The position numbers were made by a program, and so were the translations under genes. A DNA stretch of 64,000 nucleotides from positions 60,461,676-60,525,675 of the forward strand of contig CM049316.1 in assembly GCA_026874595.1 (NCBI GenBank), given 5' to 3'. Under the pieces are notes generated by a model. It had not been told where the DNA came from, ran no database searches, and worked only from the letters and a program-made list of their open reading frames with translations. Source of the DNA: Sipunculus nudus (taxonomy: Eukaryota; Annelida; Sipuncula; Golfingiida; Sipunculidae). Shown here one piece after another: positions 1 through 10,200 of this stretch; the first letter of the stretch is position 1, and every line of letters begins with the position of its first letter.

Positions 1-398
1 AGCATATTTAAAGAAATTATTAGAAATTATGAATTTCTTTTATCCACTGAACTGAAACTTTTTAATTGTTCTGCAACCTCCATGCTTCTTATAAAATCCT
101 GGATGCATTAACCTGAATAAATAGTTATTAGTTGAAAATTCTCTAACTATTAAAAATTTTGAATTTTTTTCTGACAATATTAGTGATTATAATTGCCCAT
201 TTGGACATTAAATTAGTATAAATAAAGACAAAAATATTTCTCAATACCTTCCCCCTTACTTTTCAAATAAATTTCTTGCCCTAATCACAAAATGTAATAA
301 AACATATTAAGAGGTAATTATGGGACATGCACAAAAAAAAGATTTCCCTAACGTTTTGAAGCACTTGGTCAGAAAAAAACGTCATTTACAAGATGTCA
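1..398 (-). other. Downstream flank / 3' UTR of the fusion gene
   Basis: AT-rich DNA after the stop. No AATAAA was found on the minus strand; the best variant polyadenylation hexamer is ATTAAA at 61-66. No obvious A-rich tract or target duplication marks the end of a retroposed copy. Nothing else is recognisable. Confidence 0.35.
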
Positions 399-1034
399 TC
401 AAACTTTGTTAAAGGCAGCAACATCCACTGACTGCACATAGTCCTCAAAACTGGTAATATTTTCTTCTAAGAAATCTGTGCCCACTTTGTCATCTTCAAC
501 AACACAGGAAATGGTCAGCTTCTTGATTCCGTAAGCCAGAGGAACCAACTTGGAAGCTCCCCAGAGTAGACCGTCTGCCTCTATGGACCTTACGCATTCC
601 TCCATTTTGGCCATATCAGTTTCATCGTCCCACGGTTTAACGTCCAGGATGATATTACTTTTTGCAATCAGGGCAGGTTTCTTTGCTTTTTTCTCTGCAT
701 ATTTCTTCAGCCTTTCTTGCTTCAGTTTCTCGGCTTCTTCATCCTCTTCCTCATCATCACTACCAAACAAGTCAACATCATCATCATCATCTTCATCAAC
801 CTTGTTTCCTCCATCACCAGCAAACCCTAGTTCTTGTAAAGATTTCTTCTTACCTGGTAGACTATTTGATTCTGACTTGTATGAGCTTATGTGCTTGTAC
901 CAGCGTACAACATGAACATAAGTTGCGTTAGGACACTCGCCCAATGCATTGAATACTACACAATCAGACTGTGTTGCTGTGTATCCTTCAATATAACTTC
1001 TATCAGCAAGATGTGAATCTAGTGCACCCAAATT
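399..1034 (-). other. eEF1B alpha region of the fusion exon
   Basis: About 211 residues, against 225 in human eEF1B2; roughly the first ten residues of the usual protein are missing or replaced. It keeps the N-terminal domain that binds eEF1B gamma, the central acidic region and the C-terminal exchange domain that inserts into eEF1A. Conservation is strong and there is no frameshift, so it looks functional rather than a decaying pseudogene. This region is the C-terminal part of the exon, not a separate gene, unless the internal ATG is used. Confidence 0.93.
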
Positions 1035-1250
1035 AACAGCTCCACTACTATCAGAGTTTTTTTCAGCTTCCATTGTGATTCCGAGTTTTTCGCAGGCATA
1101 GCAGAGTGTTTTGTTCATGGCTTCCTGCAGACAGCTGACGTTACTTCCCGTGGCCTGAGCAGACGTTTCTTTACCTCCTCCTTTTCCCTTCATCATCCCC
1201 GATACCAGGTTCACCCATTCGTTAGCTTTGAGTCCTTTATTTGCAACATC
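399..1250 (-). CDS. AARS1-EEF1B2 (fusion): Fusion exon 21: AlaRS C-terminus plus eEF1B alpha
   Basis: 284 codons including stop, after acceptor ttcacttgcag. Residues 1-58 of the exon ([20 protein letters not shown], then the DHHA1 motif [14 protein letters not shown], then CLQEAMNK) are the last AlaRS segment. No stop follows. A 14-residue linker leads into eEF1B alpha: [20 protein letters not shown] (GST-C-like N-domain), the acidic signature [19 protein letters not shown] with the conserved CK2-type serine, [40 protein letters not shown], the VEDDKVGTD signature, and the C-terminus [13 protein letters not shown]. The penultimate lysine corresponds to the essential C-terminal Lys of yeast eEF1B alpha. 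No intron interrupts the eEF1B part, whereas typical EEF1B2 genes have several. Confidence 0.96.
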   Translation of the reverse strand, partial: DVANKGLKANEWVNLVSGMMKGKGGGKETSAQATGSNVSCLQEAMNKTLCYACEKLGITMEAEKNSDSSGAVNLGALDSHLADRSYIEGYTATQSDCVVFNALGECPNATYVHVVRWYKHISSYKSESNSLPGKKKSLQELGFAGDGGNKVDEDDDDDVDLFGSDDEEEDEEAEKLKQERLKKYAEKKAKKPALIAKSNIILDVKPWDDETDMAKMEECVRSIEADGLLWGASKLVPLAYGIKKLTISCVVEDDKVGTDFLEENITSFEDYVQSVDVAAFNKV

Positions 1251-4200
1251 CTGCAAGTGAATAATATAAAGAAACTACAAGGAAATATTACATATAACAA
1301 GATGTTAGAATGGAGTCATGCAAAAACATGTCTCCATCACCAGCAAACCTTAGTTCTTTAGTTTTTTATTCCTTGAGTTCACAAGTTATTATCAATGAGA
1401 TTTTTCTCTACTCTATCAAGAAGCGTATGATTGAGCTTGAAATCAACTTAAAATTCAATTAATTTCAGTTAATACTCCTATATATCATCAAACTTTCTGT
1501 AAGTTCTTCATTAAACCCCCCCATTCCCTCCCTGTGAATGGTGGTTTTGTTAGTAAACTGTTGTGAGCTTTTCTGTATTAATGAGAATTTTCTCTGTTAA
1601 AGTTTATACGCCAGAGTAAGCCAACCGAAAATTTTCCCTTATTGGGCCTATTATCGCCCATCCCGCCTCGTTCCCGTGTATCTAGGTCACACTTCCGTTA
1701 CCCATAATCACATTTTCGAAGGCGTAAGGAAGAGGACTGGGAGGGAGCGATGTTTGTAATACAGAAAAGCTCACAACAGTTTACTAACAAAACCACTATT
1801 CACAGGGAGGGAATGGGGGGTTTTATTACGTAAACATAATTGTGAGCTGTTTCTGTATTAATGAGAAAAAAACACATGCCTTGGGGAGGGAGCACCTACC
1901 TGTAACGCTGGAACGAGGAATCACAGTGCTGTGAAGGAGCAGCGGACGACGTCGGTGGCGGAACCGACGGAGAGGAAGAAGATGGCCTGGAAAATTGTAG
2001 GACCTCACCCGACGCGAACACAGGGCCCATGGAGGAGAGGCCCGAAGCCTGGAGCGGAACAACAGTCAGATAGAAGCGTGTGAATGGAGATGGGGATATC
2101 CAGTATCCTATCTGGACCAACTGATTAGGTGAGATCCTGGAGAAATGGGCCAAGGAAGTCGAAATAGCTCGAATGTCATGGGCCTTGAAGTGAAGTTGGT
2201 CTAATGGGGAATGAGAAGCGGATTCATATGCGGCGATGATAGTAGCTTGAGTCACGCACTAATGGTGAAAGGGCTAATCACCGAATTGGAAGATGTGACT
2301 TTTGTAGAAATAAACAACTTCTTGCGCCCCCCCCCCCCCCCCCCCCCCCCCCGTGAAGAAGGAGGAGCGTGGGGATAATAACGCAACGCACGAACCGGGC
2401 AATTGGGAGCCCCAAACGACCGAAACGGGCGCCGCGCTCGAGGGAACGACGGGAGCGCGATGCGGAGCGGTAGTATAAACGGGGGGCGAGAGAGAAGCGA
2501 GCGCCACAGAGGAAACCAGGGAGCCGCAGGATGAAACGGAACGATGAGAAGCAGGGTAGTCTGGTCCGCGCGGGACAAGCGGAGGAGGACACGGCGGATG
2601 AGCGGAGGCGCCGGAAACGCAAAAAGAAACCGGTGAGACCACCCGGACGGCGGCGTGTCGGGAGGCACGAGAGCGGGCCCGGGACAAAATATGTAATATG
2701 GAATAGGCAGATGTGCTGGCAGAACGGGAGGCCGCGGGAACGGGGGAAGAATGCCGTTTCCGTGAATGAGAATTCAACGATTTAACTGTCTAAACCACTG
2801 GAGAGGTGACAGGACCGGCGGGAATGGACGGTGAACGCAGCACGGCCGTGGTGCGGTCCACCAGGGTAGGCCCATCCCCTCGGAGACAACCACGGGGCCA
2901 GACAATGGAATATAGGAGGGTAAACCCCCAAGTACCGGGGAATGAGCCCAATCCTGGAAAGAGCTCACTGGTCAGACGTCCAAGTCTGGCAGTGAAAACA
3001 AGGATCAGCCGGAACACGGCAGGAGGCATTGTTGGAGCGGCAACGAAAACAAGTGGGGTGTGAGTCCCAACCGGGATTAAGAAGACAAGAGCCACAATAA
3101 GTGGGGTTCTCCATGGCGGGCAAGGGAAAAAAGAAGACAACTTACAGTTCAGTTGGCAAACTCATTAGTACAAACCCAACAGTGGACGAATCTCACAGAG
3201 CGGGATCACACGTCCATCATGGCGTACGCCAGAAGAAAATGTGATTATGGGTAACGGAAGTGTGACCTAGATACACGGGAACGAGGCGGGATGGGCGATA
3301 ATAGGCCCAATAAGGGAAAATTTTCGGTTGGCTTACTCTGGCGTATAAACTTTAACAGAGAAAATTCTCATTAATACAGAAACAGCTCACAATTATGTTT
3401 ACGTAATAAAACTGCCAATTAATTAATTAAATAAATCAGATATAACAGGAGTCTAAGATTCAAATTTAGCACAGAAACGAGCTCAAATTCAAGTTTTGGA
3501 ATTGAATTAAGATAATAATTTTTCTGAATAGGTAAATTTGTCAACCTGCTGGTTCTCCAATTAATTCCTATCTGTTACATGCTTTTAACACAATAAAACA
3601 TTTGATTTAATTAGTGTTTCACATACACTTTTGTGTACTTTCATATTTGCAGGACTAAATTTCTGTGATTTTAACATTTTCATTATTTCGTGTGGGTTCA
3701 ATATTTATGATCTTACCTGCAGTAACCTACCCATAGTATATCCACTCTGACATTCACTATTTAATATGCACACTAAATCAGACTGATAAAATCATCAAGA
3801 ACCTCTTATCCCCTAGAGGCAGTCTTTCATCTTTCACCTTTAAACCTAAGGTGTGGTTGCTTGAAAACAAACATAAATGCCAAAGAAGAGTCTAATTCAA
3901 GATGGTTTCATTTTTTTTCTATAATTTCCCTATAGCGAATATTGCAAATTTAAAACATTCGTGAACATAAATCAAACCCCAGTATATATGTGTATAGTCC
4001 ATCCCTGTACCTGTGTCCGCATGTTTTTCTGAGATAATTTTTTATACAAGTGAAGCAGTGTAAACCTTTCTGATCCTAAGGTGCAGGACTGCTGGAAATA
4101 AGGCGTTAACTTGCTTTGATTTTGTATGAGACAAATAATCCAAAATATGACAAAACAAGTTACAGTGTTTACCACTTTTTTACCACAAAGGAATACTTTT

Positions 4201-7200
4201 TACATGGTATATTACTATTTTACACAAAATTGGCAAAATTTCTGTGTATATACTTTAAGGTCAAAGGGCATTTTAAAAGAAAATTCTTAAAATAATTATC
4301 GTGAAAAAACATGCGGACAAAGGTTTTGGGACGGACTATATAAATGGATGATCATAAACTGACCTTGGGAACACAGCTCATACAGAGGATCTTGCCGACG
4401 TCTTTGTCCACGGAGAAGAACATGCAAGCAGTCTCTGGTGAGAGGGCCTTGTACTGCTTCATGGCACTGTCTAGAGCCTTAAAAGAAAGATCTTACTTAT
4501 TTATTACATAGAAGGGATATTTATATGTCACGCTCAGGTTCTAACAATAGTAGAGAGTTAAATAATGAACAAAAAAGATTCTCTGAGAGATCAGTAAATT
4601 GAACTTTTTAAATTCACTTTTTTAAAATCATTTCACTTTTGTATTTAATATATACAAACATGGCAAATTACGATAGAATGAAACAAAAATAAATTCTATT
4701 AAATTCTCTTTTTTTTTAAATCATTTTATTTTTGTATTTTATATATATACGTTCAAGGCAAATTACTGTAGAATGAAACATTTTGAAGGTGTGCAGTGTT
4801 TTACCTTTGCATTTGACAAAGCGTTGAACTCATGGACCACCACTGGGACATTGGGTTTTGCAGCAATCATTTTCTTGGCTTCCTCAACAACCTGAAAAAC
4901 AAAGAAGATATGGCACAACTTAAGTTACCTGCCTAATGGGACTTAACGAATTATGGCAAACATTCTAAAAATCAGCACCTCAGCATCTACACTTTCAGTT
5001 TAGCTTTGCTTGCTTCTTATTCACTATTAACACTACCTTAGAGTTGCTTAATAAATACACTCCACTAGGTCTACACAGACTCCCAAAAACTGGATTACTC
5101 CAGCGGGTGTCATATTTGACTTCTAAAGGTTTATGATACCCTATCAAACGGCCCCACTATGACTGACTCTCTCAGTTCGAGAAAGGTTGGTCTTTTTCCT
5201 GGGCGATACCGAGCCTAGAGTGCCACTGCTCAGATGGGCTTTTTACCGCTGGGTTCACACCTGCCATTGCTCTGACCCATGCAGGTCAAAACACTCCCTG
5301 TTGTAAGAGCAGGGTGGCGCTTGGTAGAAAGTCTTGAGTGCTCAGAAGCCCCAGGTGGGTCAGAGCAATACCAGGTCTGAACCCAGGGGAGAGCTCTGTA
5401 AAAAGTCCTGGTCCTCAGTAGTGCTTGGTAAGCTTGGTAGTGCTCAGTAAAAAGACTGACCTATTTGAAAATAACAGATCAGTCTCTGTGATTTATTAAA
5501 CCAGTTGTCAAGGTAGGGGATAACAGATACCTCTTGTTTTCTAAGGTAAAGGGCTACACTGTCCACTAGCTTGGAAAATATCCATGGAGCGGTAGGGCCC
5601 TATACTGATACACTCATGATTGGTTGGTTTTCTTCCAGACGTTATGGCACGTGAAAATATGCATCCTCCAGGTCTAGAGTACAAGCCCAATCCCCTTGAT
5701 GCCCTGTATCTTGAACTGAGTGAATGTTGTGCATCTTGAAAACTAGTGCCTCAAGACACTGATTCAGTTCACAATCAGTCACCATTGACTGTTCTGATTC
5801 CAATCAAGAAAAAGGTGCGAGTAACCTCTGTCGCGTGTTTGCTTAACCTCTGATTTGACGACTGGGATCAGCGCAATGTGAGTTTCATAGAAGTCATTTC
5901 CATATGCTGACATGAATCCTGAGTAAAATTTACTTAGATAGGAAATATCAGCACCTGCCCAGCTGCACCCATTTTAAACCTTGCCGGTATATACCAGCTG
6001 GCTGACCTAATACACAACATCTGAAAACCTATTCATGCAAGATTAATATGCAATGTCTGGAAACTTAAATCACCCTTTATTAGGCAAAAAAAAAAAAGAT
6101 ATGGTTATCATGCACTTTTTTCGAAAATCAGTGTGGGCGGGTGATTTCTTTTTTAACTTTATTTGTATGTTTCGATAAAAATGTCATATGATAAGGGAAG
6201 AGCATGATAATAACAGAATTTTTTTGCTAAACAGGTAAAAGTACAACATAACAAAGGAAATCTTATCAAAATTTATTATTTTATCTTCTTGAAACATGAA
6301 AATCAAATAAAAATTTTTGAAGCAGGGGGGGGGGGGGTTTAAATTGACACTGGCAGTGACCGGAGAACTATACCTTTTTTTTTTTGCCTTACAGACCTTT
6401 AAGACTTAGCATGGTCAAATATGAAAGGGGTCAGATAATTACAGACATGACATTTGTTGTTGTAAAGCTCATAGCCTGGTGGACTTACATCATTCATAAT
6501 GGATGCCTTTTTAGCTTTATCCAGGTCGTCCAGTGACTTCTTTAGCTTCTTCAGACTGTTCCTCAGGTCATCTCTCCTCCAGTATGGCATCTGCGCCTGA
6601 GAGGCTTCCTGAAGAGTAGACATTATATATTTTAACAACTCAACAGTATAGTACCCCTTTCACACAGCAAATGCAAACAAATTTTAAACTGTTTTTAATA
6701 TGCACTGGAGAGCATTCACACAGCAATCCAAAGAATTTACAAACCATTTTAGCCAAAGCATTTTGGATCAAGCTCAGGAGGTGGATTCAAACAATTTTGA
6801 ATGTGAATCATTTTATCAACTTTGCTTAAGTGTCTTGTGAACACTCAAGAACAGTTTTGACACAGTTTTCAAGCAGCAACTAGGTCACAGCGCAAGCACG
6901 AATGCTTTTGTCAGCATATTGTTACATTGTCCCACCTCATGTACTGGTGCTAGATGCCTGTGTGAACATAACAAAACTGTTTTGCCCAGTCTGAATATGT
7001 TTTGTGTATAAAAGGGGTATAAGATTCTCTGACATTATCTCAGGAATTAACTCCATGGAGGAGGTTATGTTTTTGCCTGTGTTTCTTTATTACCACTGCC
7101 AAAGTAATGTTTTATCTAAGTCCAGGTTTGTTTTCCTGCATGTTAGCATGATAAAACTTTGTGAAGGGATGGGGCATGGGCGAAGAAGGATCCAATTAAA

Positions 7201-10200
7201 TTATCCTGCATGTACAGAAAAATTGGGTAGCTTCCGTAGAAACGTTTGTTCTTGGCAGAGGTATGTTCTCTCATGGTTTTCATGAAGTTTGTAAGGGTTT
7301 CTAAGAAAACCCCTTAATTTATAAAAATCTAAAGACATATGTGATAAAAAATTAATAATTATTAATAATTAATAATAAAACATTTCACTGCTATGTTGAC
7401 CTAAGACTGGCTTATCAAACATCCTGTCTATAGACTGACAGCTGCATAATTAAAAAAAAAAAATAGAATTAGTTCTTAAGAACTATCAAAGCCATTTTTT
7501 CTTGTGTATGAGTTTTCTAAAGCTGTATTTGAACTACATTTGTTTTCCATCTGCACACAAGGTGTCAGCGCCAGTTTGTGACTTACATCAGTGAGCTGGG
7601 TAATCTCCCTGGTCAATTCTTTCTGGGAGTACTGCTTTGTTTTTGTTGCTTGGTCCACCCGCTGCTTCAACTCTGCAAACTCTTTGTCCAACAGGTCAGC
7701 CTTGTGCAGTGCCTGCAGTTATTTGAAAAATAAAACGATTAACAAGAGCACTGCAAGGGTGCATTAAATGCCTGTTTTATGTCTTGTGATCTCTAACCTC
7801 CTTAAATATGCATGAATTTTTCAGGGAATTTAATTCAGAGGAGGAAATCTATTGGTTAATATTTATAATGAGTTTCATGAAAATCCATCAAATTTTGAGT
7901 AAGTCATCACCAAGCCACCAAATCCTGGTGACCCTTGACCTACACATGCATGGATTTTATCAGAAATTAAATTTATGTGAGGTATTACATTGGCTAACAT
8001 TTCTTTAAAGTTTCATCAAAATCTTATATTCCTGGTAAGCTATTGTAGCTAAACCACAATGTAGATTGGTCACCTCTATCCTCATTAAATATGCATGGAT
8101 CAAAAGGCAGTTCTGAAAGAGCAGCTGTGTCCACTGTCGAAACATTGGATGTAGCACTGACATGGGGGTTGAGTAAGGACTTGGATAAACTAGCATGATT
8201 ATTTCTCATGGTTCAGGGTTGTAACAGGTAAAAGACATCCTCCTACCATTGAAGATGAAAAACAACTCAATGACATTGGATAATGTGTAATCAAGATTTT
8301 TCTTATTATAGAAGAGAGGCACACAGAAGCTAAAATTCTTGAAAGAGCAACAGAGGCAACAACAACCAAATATTGTCTTGCAATACTGAACATTGTTTCA
8401 AATAACTGCAAGTAAAGATCTTTTTTTTTAAATTAAGTTCTGTGTGGCAGATGACACCACAAAAATAAGAAAGAGCTAACTACAAAGAAAGTGATCTCTT
8501 TTTCAAATTTTTACCATTTAATAGTTCTTTCAAAAGGAAGAAAAATAGACAGTCTAGGACTCTCAGACCAAAATTATGAAGAGAGTTACTGGATTTTGGA
8601 GCAACCCAAGATAAGGGCATTCCAGGTCAAACCTTAAAGGATTACGTAAATATTGTATCATTATATGATTATGTATTGTGTAAACCATATTATTAGTAAA
8701 TATATAAATTGTAAAGGTCAATATACAATTGTCAGTGCAGTATTTGTACAAAGGACTTCTTTGTTTGACTTAGTTGGTAATGGTCGGTGAATGCTGTGGG
8801 AGTGAGCCTAGATTCTCTCTATCCTACTTTGAACATACAACTGACCTAATCACCACTGCCCTTATGCTCAGCCCCTTTGAGCTTATTATGCTAATCAGCC
8901 CTGAAAATGCTGATACACAAAAATCTTTTCATGTCCACAGTTGTGAGAGATGTTTATAAGACAATGATGTCATAAAGGTCAGTCGTTTATGACTTCGCAT
9001 TGACTGACATCAAAAACTGGAATTACTTGTTTATATCTGTTTGCCGGTGATTAATATACCTTAAACACTGTGACTTTTTTTCCATATTTTGGATTAATTG
9101 TTTCATACAAATTTCAAGGTAAGACATTATCAGTCACTTGGCGGTCGGTGGAATAGCTCCTGCAACCTATGCAATAGAACATTTTATACTCTCACTTTTG
9201 TATAAAATATTTCCAAGAAAACATGCTGTCACTGGTCTTGGTACAAACTAAATGTGTTCTGTTTGTGATATCTGCCAAAAATATGCAATTTTGTGCATAT
9301 CAGTTATTGACTGTTTAAATGGCCAACGACAACTTGATTGGCTGCTTGCAACTGGAGGGCACATGATTATTAACTGAATTGAAAAATAGCCATTAAGGTC
9401 ACATAAAATTCATGGTTAAGTCAATTGGGCACTTGGGCCCCTGCAACCCAAGTGTCTGGAAGACATTTCATGCACAGATGCTTACCCCCTCGTTCCTGGT
9501 AGCCCCACTTTTAAACAATGTTATATACAGTGAAACCTGTGTAATAAGACCACTTGTGGGACTGTCCAAATTAACAGGTGGTCTAATTAGTCAGGTCAGT
9601 CATAACCAATGTGGATGCTTTTAGTTCACTCAGGGATGGTCTTAATAGACAGGTAGTCTTTTCTTTTAACCCTGCAGGACTTTACTTTCTCCTAGCTAAA
9701 TAAATTGTTTACCTTGGTGGCTTCAGTGCCCGTCACTGCAACAATTCGTCTGATGCCCTTAGCAATGGCTTCCTCAGTGACAATCACAAAGTCTCCCATG
9801 TGTCCGCTACGGCGTAAATGTCTGAGATAGGAAAAAAACAAGAAACTATTAAATTTATGGTGCCTTTGAAGGTAGCACAGATTTTACAAAGTAAAGTTCA
9901 CTTAAATACTTCACACTTGAGATCATAGTTAGCCAGACTTGATTTTTAAAAGGGTGTTCATAATCAAACATTTAAGTTGGACTAAAATTATCACTTTTTA
10001 CCTTTTAACTTCATGTACATGGGATGAGGTTAGGCAATAACAATATTTCTGAAAGTCATATTTGCGATTTGTTCATGAGGAAGAAGAGTTTCTCAGCTAA
10101 AATATTTCCATATAACACTTAGCATTTACAGTTATATCTAAACAACAATGAATACAAATGTTGTCAATACAATATATTTCACTGTTATTCAGATGAACAT

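Noticed and set aside
550-931. Plus-strand open frames of 121 and 89 codons opposite exon 21
   Set aside because: They are antisense shadows of the acidic eEF1B region (Asp/Glu codons read as Ser/His-rich text); no plus-strand gene signals.
399-1250. eEF1B block as a separate tandem gene with AlaRS ending before it
   Set aside because: No stop codon, donor site or polyadenylation signal lies between the AlaRS tail and eEF1B in the exon; the frame is continuous.
399-1250. eEF1B block as a dead processed pseudogene
   Set aside because: Full length, no frameshift or stop, and catalytic and acidic signatures conserved; a neutral copy would be expected to have decayed.
2252-3140. Several 80-170-codon frames on both strands of the GC-rich block
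   Set aside because: Overlapping frames in a GC-rich transposon interior; only the 1896-2255 frame shows family motifs.
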